Source: CBDUUP01 sp965370435 | GTDB lineage: Bacteria > Chloroflexota > Anaerolineae > Anaerolineales > UBA11579 | Direction: 5' to 3' | Assembly (NCBI GenBank): GCA_965370435.1 | Contig: CBDUUP010000112.1 | Span: 1-11,524 of the forward strand | DNA length: 11,524 nt | Part shown: one piece after another, positions 1 through 6,167 of the stretch | How positions within the stretch are numbered: position 1 is the first letter of the stretch | How the letters are laid out: every line of letters starts with the position of its first letter | Notes under the pieces: generated by a model | The model's database searches: none | Told to the model about the DNA's origin: nothing | The model's input: the letters and a program-made list of their open reading frames with translations, nothing else | Program-made: the position numbers and the translations under genes

Positions 1-73
1 CCAGTATGAGAACATTCAAGTTGTTTTTTATCATGGATAAACCATCCTTGCGGTAAAATTAACCAGAGGTAAC

Positions 74-1378
74 ATGCAAAGAATAGAAGACCACAATTTC
101 CTCCTACAAGATTTCAACCTCCATATGCCCCAAGTCGCTCATCTCAGCGTTCCAAAATTGGTCGCCAAATTCCAGGAGCAGTTCACCGCCCTCTGGTGGG
201 ATTGCGATTCCTCCCTGCCCGATTTCGGCTCTACCAACACCCGCCGCCAACAGATCGCTAACGAGAAGCATCTGAAAAAATTCCTGGGGATCCTCTCCAC
301 AGAATTAGAAAACCCGCCCCAAACCGCCTCCCTCCGCGCCGCCTCCCAGGAGAGTATCATCTCCTCTTTCGGAGACTTTGCCAAAGCCGCCCTGGGTTTC
401 CAGGATCGGCACCTGGAGATCTTGCTCTCCCCGGAAATCACCCAAATGGCGACTGAATTCCCCGCCCAGGCGCGCCGCTTCGACCCCCACATCAGCGGGG
501 TGGACATCTCCCAGGCCAACCGCAACGCCTGGGCCATGCACGGCCTCCAGCTCCTCATGGGCCTGCCGGTAGCCTTGACGCCCTCGGTCTTCGCCTACAG
601 CATGCTCTATCCCTATACCGACAATTACCTCGACGACCCGGCCATCTCCTCCGCGGACAAAAGAGTCTTCAGCCAACGCCTGGCCCGCCGTCTGGCGGGG
701 GAGGGCGTCGCCCCATCCAACCTCCGCGAGGAGGCCATCTATAACCTGGTAGGCATGATTGAAAGCCAATATGACCGCGGCCAGTACCCGCAGGTCTTCG
801 ACAGCCTGTTAGCCATCCACCGGGCCCAAACCAAAAGCCTGCGCCTCCACCGCCCGGACGCAGCCCCCTTCGAGGTGGACGTGCTGGGCATCACCATCGA
901 GAAAGGCGGCACATCCGTGCTGGCCGATGGATACCTGGTGGCTGGCGACCTCACTCGGGCACAAGCCGAGTTCTTCTACGGCTACGGCGCCTTCCTCCAG
1001 ATAGAAGACGACCTGCAAGACGTACACAGGGACCACCAGGACGGCATCCTCACCCTCTTCTCTCAGTCGGCCCGCCGCTGGCCCCTGGACTCGCTCACCA
1101 ACCGCACCTTCAACTTCGGTTTCAACGTGCTTGAGACAATGGACTGCTTCGACAACCCCCGGATCGAGGCCCTTAAAGAACTCTTGATCTTCAGCGCCAT
1201 CCTGCTCCCCGTGGAGGCGGCGGGCAACGCGGGGCGTTTTTACACCCGGCGCTACATCAAGGAACTGGAAGCGCACTCACCTTTCCGTTTCGCCTCCCTC
1301 CGCAAGCTCCGCCGAAAGCTGGCCCGCAAAGAGACCGAGATCATGGCCTTGATCGAGGCTTACTCCAACGCAGGATAG
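74..1378 (+). CDS. Class I isoprenoid synthase-like protein (polyprenyl synthetase/terpene synthase fold)
   Basis: A 434-residue protein that appears to belong to the all-alpha class I isoprenoid synthase superfamily. Two aspartate-rich motifs are visible: D183-N-Y-L-D187-D188, in a segment resembling the first Mg-diphosphate site, and D312-D-L-Q-D316, a classic DDxxD-type second motif preceded by a K277-GGTSV segment and G/A-rich helix as in trans-prenyltransferases. Members of the fold bind allylic diphosphates through Mg2+ held by such aspartates and either condense or cyclise them. The first motif is DxxxDD rather than DDxxD, and about 150 N-terminal residues precede it, so it is not an ordinary chain-elongating polyprenyl synthase (usually 300-350 residues). 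The substrate is unknown. No signal peptide is seen, so it is probably cytoplasmic. A GAGG at 66-69 lies just upstream of the ATG. It converges on, and overlaps by 19 bp, the SGNH gene. The superfamily call is fairly sure; the exact reaction is not known. Confidence 0.8.
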   Translation: MQRIEDHNFLLQDFNLHMPQVAHLSVPKLVAKFQEQFTALWWDCDSSLPDFGSTNTRRQQIANEKHLKKFLGILSTELENPPQTASLRAASQESIISSFGDFAKAALGFQDRHLEILLSPEITQMATEFPAQARRFDPHISGVDISQANRNAWAMHGLQLLMGLPVALTPSVFAYSMLYPYTDNYLDDPAISSADKRVFSQRLARRLAGEGVAPSNLREEAIYNLVGMIESQYDRGQYPQVFDSLLAIHRAQTKSLRLHRPDAAPFEVDVLGITIEKGGTSVLADGYLVAGDLTRAQAEFFYGYGAFLQIEDDLQDVHRDHQDGILTLFSQSARRWPLDSLTNRTFNFGFNVLETMDCFDNPRIEALKELLIFSAILLPVEAAGNAGRFYTRRYIKELEAHSPFRFASLRKLRRKLARKETEIMALIEAYSNAG

Positions 1379-1986
1379 CGCGCCGCAGGCAAAACCAACT
1401 TCACCCACTCAGCGTACATCATCCCCGAGGGATGCAAGCCATCCTCCGCCAGCATCGCCGGGTCGTTGGCAGCCTGACGGGAGAGCGGAGTCACATCCAC
1501 ATAATGCGCCCCCGCTTTCAGGGACGCAGCGCGGTTTATAGCGTTGAAGACATCAATCTCAACAGCCACCTGGGGGCGGTCGCGCCCCGCGGCGAAGGGC
1601 GTCACCCCCCAATCAGGGATAGATAGTACGATCACACGCTGGACCTCCCCCCCGGCGAAACCTAACGCATCTTGCAGCAGTTCATCGAAATTCTTCTGGT
1701 AATCCTCCTGGCCCAACCCCCGAAACTGGTCGTTCACCCCGATCAGCAGCGAGACCAGGTCAAACCGCCCTGGCAGATCAGCGTGGTCAATCGCCGCCAG
1801 GAGATCGCCCGTCGTCCAGCCGTTAACGGCGACGACCACCGGGTCTTGGATGGAACAGCCTTCAGCGCGCAAAACCTGAACAAGCTGCGCCGGCCAGCTA
1901 TCTTCCGCCGGGACGCCGGTGCCAATGGTGTATGAATCACCCAGCGCCAGATATTCGATCAGCGAGTATTCCCCCGCGACACCCAA
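1360..1986 (-). CDS. SGNH/GDSL-type hydrolase (esterase/lipase family)
   Basis: A short SGNH hydrolase of about 200 residues with all four blocks visible: GDS at 16-18 with nucleophile S18, the oxyanion glycine G57 in NGWT, N85 in GVND, and the catalytic D182/H185 in DGLHPS. Family members cleave ester bonds of lipids, acylated sugars or similar substrates; the substrate here cannot be told. There is no signal peptide, so it is probably cytoplasmic unless the start is wrong. It overlaps the end of the upstream propeller gene, so the two are almost certainly cotranscribed and translationally coupled. The listed start is a TTG at 1986 without a clear ribosome binding site. A CTG at 1962-1960, overlapping the upstream stop TGA and preceded by GGGGGA at 1975-1970, is a possible alternative that would place the protein start right before the conserved YLALGDSY strand. 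The family is sure; the start is not. Confidence 0.9.
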   Translation of the reverse strand: MGVAGEYSLIEYLALGDSYTIGTGVPAEDSWPAQLVQVLRAEGCSIQDPVVVAVNGWTTGDLLAAIDHADLPGRFDLVSLLIGVNDQFRGLGQEDYQKNFDELLQDALGFAGGEVQRVIVLSIPDWGVTPFAAGRDRPQVAVEIDVFNAINRAASLKAGAHYVDVTPLSRQAANDPAMLAEDGLHPSGMMYAEWVKLVLPAARYPALE

Positions 1987-3998
1987 ATTTCGAACTCGCC
2001 GCTGCCGGCGCCATAGACGCCTTCGACGATGACGTAAAATGTACCGGCGCCGTCGCTCACCCCCATGAGCAAGGTAGGATTCAATCCATCGCCGCCATCG
2101 TCATCCCCTTTGACATACTCACCCTGTTCGTCCAGTAAGATCAGGCGGGTGTCCATATTGCTCTCTGCTATGACCCGGATAGCCAATGAGCCGGGTTCCT
2201 CAACCAATAATCGGAAGCATAACTGCTCCCCGGCGTTCAAGCTGCCCGCCAAAGGCTCGTCCATAACCAGCATGGGCGCATTGGGGCACAAACTGAACTT
2301 CCTGTAGATGGGCGTATGCCACCCCGCCAATTGGAACGGGTCAATAGCTCCCCATACCACATCCACCAGAGTAGCCCGCGAATACAACACCTCCCCTGAC
2401 TCGCCTAACCCGGTCTGCGCCTGGCGCACCTGGGCGGTGTCGGGCTGTTCGGCGGTGGCCGTATACAGCACGCTCTCTCCATTTATGGTATAGACGGCAT
2501 TGAGCGCCTGCCCCACCTCTCCATCCAGGCGGATCTGCGCCGCGCCTTGCGCCAGAGGAATTTCGTATAAGCCCATAGGATCCTCCGCGCTCCAGCGTCC
2601 CACTACCAACGCCGCCTTCCCGCCGGGAGCGACGTTGAGCAGCCGGGCCTCGTCCCACGGCCCCGCTACCGGGATGGCCGTCCCGCCGGTTCCGGTGGCC
2701 GCGATCCAGGTATCCAAACCATGCTCATCCTCGAACCAGAAAAACACCAGCGACTCCCCGGCCAGGTAACGGGTCTCTTTGAGATGGGTCTGGCGGCCGT
2801 GATACAGCGCCACCAGATGCCGCCCATTGATCCCCGCGCTGTAGAGGGTCAGTTCCTCCCCCTCCCGTTGCAATATATAAATCCGGTTCACCTCGTCCAC
2901 CACGCTAAATTCCAAATCCCCATGCAAAATCTCCACAGTCGCGCCGGTAGAGGTGGAATAAGAATGCAGCGATTCCACCCCGGTTTCGTCACCCACCAGG
3001 TAGACCAGGTAATCCCCAGCCGGGCTGAAGGCCGCATTCAGGCTCTCCCCGGCGGCCAATTCAATCGATTCGCCCGGCCCCATCACGAACAGGTGCAGCC
3101 CGCCTTCCTGATCCTCGACGATATAAAACAGACCCTCCCCGCCCGCGGCAAAACCATAACGCAATATCTCCATCCAGGATTCACTCTCCGCCAGGATAGA
3201 TTGGTTCTCGCTGACGGCGAGGATAAGCTGATATTTCTCCCCCGACTGCTTGAGATATGCGGTCCGAGAGCCGTCGTGAGAAACAGCCATCGACTCAATT
3301 TCCGCATCCAGGAAGACGCGGGTGGTCATCCGCGATTCTTCCAGGTCGGCCATATGGAGCGTGGCCTCCTCCCCATTCCGTTGGAGATAATAGATCACCG
3401 TGCCATCCCCCGAAATACCGCAAGCTTCGCTTGGCCCCAGATTTTCCAGCGCCTCCCCAAAGAGAGCCACCGTGCAGCGTAGGCGGTCGCCGCGCCGCTC
3501 CACGATCAATTGAGACTCGGCTCCCTCGAAGACGTACACCTGCAACTCCGAGGGAGGCGTTACGGAGATCAAATCGGTCTCCGTGGTCTCCTCGCCAAAA
3601 ACGTAGCTCCGCAGGATGGTTTGCCCCTCCACCTGGAAGCAGGCGTAAACCGAATCCAAACCCGGCAAAAAACCGCCCATCCCCCACCTTGAGCCGCCCA
3701 CCGGAAAGAAGCCTCCCCCATTCCTGCCCCAGATGGCGCAGTTCGGCGGCTGCACGCCCTTGACCAGGGAGGCAGCTTCCTCCACCGGCTGGCCCAGTTC
3801 CAGCAAAGCCAGGTCCATTAGCCCCTCCCCCTGCCCGGCGATTCCCAGCAGGATGCGCTGGTCCAAAGTCTCATCCTCCGGCAGGTTCAGCCTTCCGGTC
3901 CCGAACATCACCCCCAGGACCCCGGATAACGACACCCCCACCAGGCAGATCAGGACTGCAAGGCCCAACAACACAATGACGGCGACTCTGCGATTCAT
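1959..3998 (-). CDS. Secreted/membrane-anchored TolB-like beta-propeller protein with C-terminal PPC domain
   Basis: A 679-residue protein. Residues about 5-31 form a hydrophobic signal-anchor after MNRR, with no lipobox cysteine, so the protein is probably exported and tethered. Residues of roughly 150-550 are a series of beta-strand-rich repeats with WD40/TolB-like phrases such as ISGDGTVIYYL, VSHDGSRTAYL and FSPAGDYLVYLV, consistent with a beta-propeller. The last 90 residues, with SLNAGEQLCFRL, MDTRLILLDEQGEYV and acidic DDDGGDG, match the bacterial pre-peptidase C-terminal (PPC) beta-sandwich. Such proteins often act as extracytoplasmic binding or assembly scaffolds; no catalytic residues are recognisable. 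The start ATG has a good GAGGAG (4011-4006) eight bases upstream, and a promoter lies near 4076-4105. The 3' end overlaps the SGNH gene by up to 28 bp. The function is otherwise unknown. Confidence 0.8.
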   Translation of the reverse strand: MNRRVAVIVLLGLAVLICLVGVSLSGVLGVMFGTGRLNLPEDETLDQRILLGIAGQGEGLMDLALLELGQPVEEAASLVKGVQPPNCAIWGRNGGGFFPVGGSRWGMGGFLPGLDSVYACFQVEGQTILRSYVFGEETTETDLISVTPPSELQVYVFEGAESQLIVERRGDRLRCTVALFGEALENLGPSEACGISGDGTVIYYLQRNGEEATLHMADLEESRMTTRVFLDAEIESMAVSHDGSRTAYLKQSGEKYQLILAVSENQSILAESESWMEILRYGFAAGGEGLFYIVEDQEGGLHLFVMGPGESIELAAGESLNAAFSPAGDYLVYLVGDETGVESLHSYSTSTGATVEILHGDLEFSVVDEVNRIYILQREGEELTLYSAGINGRHLVALYHGRQTHLKETRYLAGESLVFFWFEDEHGLDTWIAATGTGGTAIPVAGPWDEARLLNVAPGGKAALVVGRWSAEDPMGLYEIPLAQGAAQIRLDGEVGQALNAVYTINGESVLYTATAEQPDTAQVRQAQTGLGESGEVLYSRATLVDVVWGAIDPFQLAGWHTPIYRKFSLCPNAPMLVMDEPLAGSLNAGEQLCFRLLVEEPGSLAIRVIAESNMDTRLILLDEQGEYVKGDDDGGDGLNPTLLMGVSDGAGTFYVIVEGVYGAGSGEFEIWVSRGNTR

Positions 3999-4005
3999 AA
4001 CCTAG

Positions 4006-4011
4006 ACTCCT
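4006..4011 (-). promoter_or_regulatory. Ribosome binding site of the propeller gene
   Basis: GAGGAG on the minus strand, eight bases before the ATG at 3998. It supports that ATG as the start of the propeller/PPC protein. Confidence 0.65.
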
Positions 4012-4075
4012 CAGCTTGCCTGCAAAAAGATGATGGCGCATTCATGACGTGACCGCAGGCATGCAAATCGCACCA

Positions 4076-4105
4076 ATTGTACTAAAGGAATAGGGTAAGT
4101 GGCAA
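4076..4105 (-). promoter_or_regulatory. Sigma70-like promoter for the propeller-SGNH unit
   Basis: On the minus strand a TTGCCA -35 (4105-4100) is separated by 18 bp from a TACAAT -10 (4081-4076). Transcription would start near 4069, giving a leader of about 70 bases before the ATG at 3998. The hexamers, and the bases around the -10 (GTACAATTGG), are the same as those of the divergent promoter at 4431-4459, which strengthens both calls. Confidence 0.6.
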
Positions 4106-4177
4106 GACGTTTGTACCTCAAGTTCAGAGCAATCACAATGTCGTCAAGAGCATGAAAATCATGCGCAACCCCAGGTG

Positions 4178-4207
4178 GGCAAGTTGCAAGTTGGCAAGTT
4201 GCAGGTT
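4178..4207. repeat. Two-copy 15 bp tandem repeat
   Basis: GGCAAGTTGCAAGTT (4178-4192) is followed directly by GGCAAGTTGCAGGTT (4193-4207), with one mismatch. Each unit also contains two internal copies of a shorter GTTGCA/AGTTG word, so it looks like a slippage product. It lies in the divergent intergenic region without an evident regulatory role. Confidence 0.7.
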
Positions 4208-4229
4208 GCAGACTTCAGTTTGGGAGTGT

Positions 4230-4368
4230 TTAGCGACTAAAGTCACATCAACAACTACGAAGTTCGCCCCTTCGGGCTGAGCCTCAGGACGAAGCCTTCG
4301 GCGGACTAAAATCCCTTTTAGTCGGCGAAGGCCGACTTTGTAAATGTTTGTGCGACTTTAGTCGCTAA
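4230..4368. repeat. Nested palindromic intergenic element (REP/MITE-like)
   Basis: The outer arms are a perfect 15 bp inverted repeat: TTAGCGACTAAAGTC at 4230-4244 and its exact complement at 4354-4368. Inside sits a second, nearly perfect hairpin: GCCTTCGGCGGACTAAAA (4294-4311), a TCCC loop, and a 17-base right arm (4316-4332) that pairs with it apart from one bulge. The word GACTAAA recurs in both hairpins. There is no ORF inside and no obvious target-site duplication. It resembles the short palindromic repeat families dispersed between genes in many bacteria; whether it is multicopy here cannot be seen from one window. Confidence 0.7.
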
Positions 4369-4371
4369 GAG

Positions 4372-4407
4372 TCTTTCGCGTCTTTCGCTTTTTTCGCGCA
4401 TTTCGCG
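4372..4407. repeat. Degenerate 9 bp tandem repeat (consensus TCTTTCGCG), four units
   Basis: Four adjacent units are TCTTTCGCG (4372), TCTTTCGCT (4381), TTTTTCGCG (4390) and CATTTCGCG (4399). The tract abuts the palindromic element on one side and lies 23 bp upstream of the -35 box at 4431. It is non-coding in context. Confidence 0.65.
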
Positions 4408-4430
4408 GTCCAAACGTCCAATCTCCCACA

Positions 4431-4459
4431 TTGCCAGCCACACCAAACCCCTGTACAAT
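4431..4459 (+). promoter_or_regulatory. Sigma70-like promoter for the phospholipase C-like gene
   Basis: TTGCCA (4431-4436), a 17 bp spacer and TACAAT (4454-4459). Initiation would fall near 4466, just upstream of the AAGGAGA ribosome binding site (4472-4478), so the leader is very short (about 18 bases). This is one of the best-formed promoters in the window. Confidence 0.65.
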
Positions 4460-4471
4460 TGGGCCAGAAAT

Positions 4472-4478
4472 AAGGAGA
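4472..4478 (+). promoter_or_regulatory. Ribosome binding site of the phospholipase C-like gene
   Basis: AAGGAGA five bases before the ATG at 4484. It is a strong Shine-Dalgarno match and fixes the start over the overlapping frame opening at 4431. Confidence 0.75.
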
Positions 4479-4483
4479 CCTCT

Positions 4484-5158
4484 ATGGCAACCTGGATCGC
4501 CCACCTTCGAACCGCCGAACGCGTGCTCAAACGCGGCTATGCGTTCCCGATCAAACCCTTCCTCATTGGCAACATCGCCCCCGATGCCGGCCTCCCCAAC
4601 GATACCTGGACGGAGTTCGACCCCCCCGCCGCCATCACCCACTGGTTGGACGAAGACGACCAACCCAACCCCAGGGCCTTTTATGACGCCCACCTGGCCG
4701 ACTTCGACCCCGACAGCGACCTGGATCAATTCGCCTTCCTGGTCGGCTACTACTTCCACCTGATCGCAGATCAGAGTTGGGCCAGGTTCCTTGATAAAGA
4801 CCAGGGCAAAGACCCCCTCTACAAAAACATCATGGAAAATCCCGACCTGATCCGGGAAGTGAAACGCGATTGGTACGGCCAGGACTTCCTCTATTTGCGT
4901 GAAAATCCAGACTGCATCTTCTTCACCGAGTTCGTCAACCTCCAGGACGCCCCCCAATATCTAGATTACCTCCCCCCGGAGGCTCTCATGGGCCGCATCC
5001 AATACATCATTGACTGGTACACCACCACCGAAGTAGACCTCGATCGCCCCTTCCCCCACTTCCCCCAGACCCAGATGGACGCCTACGTTGACCGCATCTC
5101 CCAATATTTCATGAAAGAAATGGTCAACCGAGACTTCTGGATCATCCAACAAACCTAG
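4484..5158 (+). CDS. Zinc-dependent phospholipase C-like hydrolase
   Basis: A 224-residue protein resembling the zinc-dependent phospholipase C/S1-P1 nuclease fold. Candidate metal ligands sit in the expected order: H7 near the N-terminus, D34 in IGNIAPDAG, H53 in ITHW, and H92-x-x-x-D96 in GYYFHLIADQSW. The fold normally binds three zinc ions and hydrolyses phosphodiester or phosphate ester bonds; many uncharacterised short homologues exist, and the true substrate here is unknown. Unlike secreted phospholipases C there is no signal peptide: the first residue pairs (MATWIAHL) already belong to the catalytic domain, so the protein is probably intracellular. It has its own promoter and a strong ribosome binding site, and stands alone as a single-gene unit facing the DUF4230 gene. 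The family is fairly confident; the activity is inferred. Confidence 0.78.
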   Translation: MATWIAHLRTAERVLKRGYAFPIKPFLIGNIAPDAGLPNDTWTEFDPPAAITHWLDEDDQPNPRAFYDAHLADFDPDSDLDQFAFLVGYYFHLIADQSWARFLDKDQGKDPLYKNIMENPDLIREVKRDWYGQDFLYLRENPDCIFFTEFVNLQDAPQYLDYLPPEALMGRIQYIIDWYTTTEVDLDRPFPHFPQTQMDAYVDRISQYFMKEMVNRDFWIIQQT

Positions 5159-5252
5159 CCGTGCAAAGCCAAGTTATATACTGGTGAAATAGCGTAACGC
5201 ATTTATATCTTCGTGATTAAAAATTTACCTCTCCAAAATAAAATATTAACCG

Positions 5253-5298
5253 CGAAGACACGAAGGCACGAAGAAAAACAAAAAACTTTGTGTCTTGG
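5253..5298. repeat. 8 bp-period CGAAGRCA repeat with imperfect inverted arm
   Basis: Units CGAAGACA (5253), CGAAGGCA (5261) and CGAAGAAA (5269) run head to tail. CTTTGTGTCTTGG at 5286-5298 is the reverse complement of 5253-5265 at 11 of 13 positions, so the transcript could fold. A further TCTTCGTG at 5209-5216 is related in inverse orientation. Similar CGAAGACACGAAGG-type sequences are familiar between genes in diverse bacteria. Confidence 0.6.
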
Positions 5299-5341
5299 TG
5301 TTAAAAAAACCTCAATATCCCCATAACCCAATCCCTTTTAT

Positions 5342-5381
5342 CTAATCACCTAATTGCCTGATTACCTAATAACCCAATCAC
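5342..5381. repeat. Degenerate 8 bp tandem repeat (consensus CTAATYAC), five units
   Basis: Units are CTAATCAC (5342), CTAATTGC (5350), CTGATTAC (5358), CTAATAAC (5366) and CCAATCAC (5374). The phase is kept exactly at 8 bp, with one or two changes per unit. The tract ends 12 bp before the stop codon of the minus-strand DUF4230 gene. Confidence 0.7.
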
Positions 5382-5393
5382 CTTCCCCCTCCC

Positions 5394-6040
5394 TTAATTA
5401 TCCACAAAAACCACATCCGTGAACCCCAAGTCCCACAACAGCCGCAGGATGAAATTCTCGGCGTTGGTGCGGGCCTGGTCCAGGATGCCGTCCTCCAGGG
5501 CCGCGTCCAGGATCTCGTCCTCGGCGGCTTTGCGGGCCTCCGTCTCCAGGTCCACGTTCCCGGAAGTCAGCCAGCCCGTATCCCGGTCATAGACGTAGGA
5601 TTTATCATTGTCCAGGTTGACGAAAAATATCTCCGCCTCCGGCAAACGCACGTACAGCACCCCACCAATCAGCCAGATGTCGTCTTCGCCGAGTTTTTCC
5701 AGGTCTATCCCTGCGATCACCGTGCCGTGGGCGACGAAAAGCAGCTTATCCCCGAACAAGAACCCAAAGGGGCCTTGCCAGTCTCAGCCGAGATCACCTT
5801 CTCGATGGTGTACTGGATGGTCTCCAGACGGGCCAAGGTCTGGATGCTGTGAATGATCGTCTGCGGGCTGGCGATTATAGTCGGCGTCTGGTTGAAAGGT
5901 TCAGCGATCTGGGTCGCCAAGTTGGGAATGCTCTGTACAGCCCCGCGCACCATCATCACCATCGCGGTCACGCCCAAAGCCACGATCAGGAGTATTCCCA
6001 AAACCAGGCCCCATCCTCTTGCGTTCTTCATAATACCCAT
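5394..6040 (-). CDS. DUF4230 family membrane-anchored protein, split by a frameshift
   Basis: Two abutting minus-strand frames together encode one protein of about 215 residues with the look of DUF4230: a short N-terminus, a transmembrane helix at about residues 9-32, a SIQTLARLETIQYTIEKVI segment typical of the family, then a GFLFGDKLLFVAHGTVIAGIDL strand region and a charged C-terminal helix. Frame one reads from 6040 through codon 92 (TTG at 5767-5765) and then runs into unrelated residues before a stop near 5717. The conserved continuation lies in the -1 frame from 5765 to the stop at 5394. The join is at a C CCT TTG heptamer. This could be a real frameshift mutation, a sequencing indel in the CCCCTTTGGG runs, or less likely programmed slippage. 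The start may be the ATG at 6040 or the one at 6031, which would fit a leaderless message. The biochemical function of DUF4230 is unknown. Confidence 0.75.
5765..5771 (-). other. Slippery-type heptamer C CCT TTG at the DUF4230 frame break
   Basis: In the zero frame the codons are GCC CCT TTG, giving an exact X XXY YYZ arrangement. A -1 slip would re-pair on CCC TTT and continue GGG TTC TTG TTC, restoring the conserved GFLFG segment. The same seven bases are also homopolymer runs in which indels arise easily. Confidence 0.45.
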
Positions 6041-6068
6041 TATACTATATTCGTCTGAGTGGTCTCAG
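6039..6068 (-). promoter_or_regulatory. Promoter overlapping the DUF4230 start
   Basis: A perfect TATAAT -10 (6044-6039 on the minus strand) overlaps the ATG at 6040. CTGAGA (6068-6063), 18 bp upstream, matches the -35 consensus at four of six positions and lies inside the 9 bp repeat tract. Initiation would fall around 6032, next to a second in-frame ATG at 6031. Confidence 0.45.
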
Positions 6069-6158
6069 TGGTCTTAGTAGTCTGTCGGATCAGACCATGT
6101 GTTGACTAGTTTTGACCACTAAGACCACTAAGACACCTTAGACCACTTAGACTCCCTG
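6056..6158. repeat. 9 bp GACCACTNA repeats in two opposed arms
   Basis: The left arm has three units in reverse orientation on the + strand: TGAGTGGTC (6056), TCAGTGGTC (6065) and TTAGTAGTC (6074). The right arm has GACCACTAA (6114), GACCACTAA (6123), GACACCTTA (6132), GACCACTTA (6141) and a terminal GACTCCCTG (6150). Two left units pair with two right units at 16 of 18 positions, so a long hairpin is possible with 6083-6113 as the loop. The tract fills most of the divergent gap between the DUF4230 and DUF4032 genes. Confidence 0.75.
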
Positions 6159-6167
6159 GAATTTTCC

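Larger units (their letters stand above)
5159..5393. other. Gene-free gap between convergent genes, AT-rich with short-period repeats
   Basis: The space between the phospholipase-like and DUF4230 genes is clearly AT-richer than the flanking genes. It holds a CGAAGRCA tract with an inverted counterpart (5253-5298) and a CTAATCAC-type tract (5342-5381). I see no convincing intrinsic terminator or small ORF, although the imperfect inverted repeat could act as a weak bidirectional terminator. Confidence 0.6.

Noticed and set aside
54..59. TAAAAT as a -10 box for the isoprenoid synthase gene
   Set aside because: No plausible -35 at the right distance, and it lies too close to the ribosome binding site to be convincing.
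2721..3482. Long + strand frame of 253 codons within the propeller gene
   Set aside because: It is antisense to a gene with clear signal anchor, propeller and PPC features; its translation shows no domain and it arises from C-rich codon bias.
4358..4957. Minus-strand frame of 199 codons over the phospholipase-like gene
   Set aside because: The + strand has a promoter, ribosome binding site and conserved metal ligands; the antisense frame runs into the palindromic element.
5394..5759. Independent gene starting at TTG 5759
   Set aside because: The TTG is inside the conserved GFLFGDKLL segment of the DUF4230 family; it is the downstream half of the split gene, not a separate one.
6102..6141. 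Promoter for DUF4032 using TTGACT (6102-6107) or TTGACC (6112-6117)
   Set aside because: Good -35-like words, but no acceptable -10 at 16-18 bp; the words come from the repeat unit itself.
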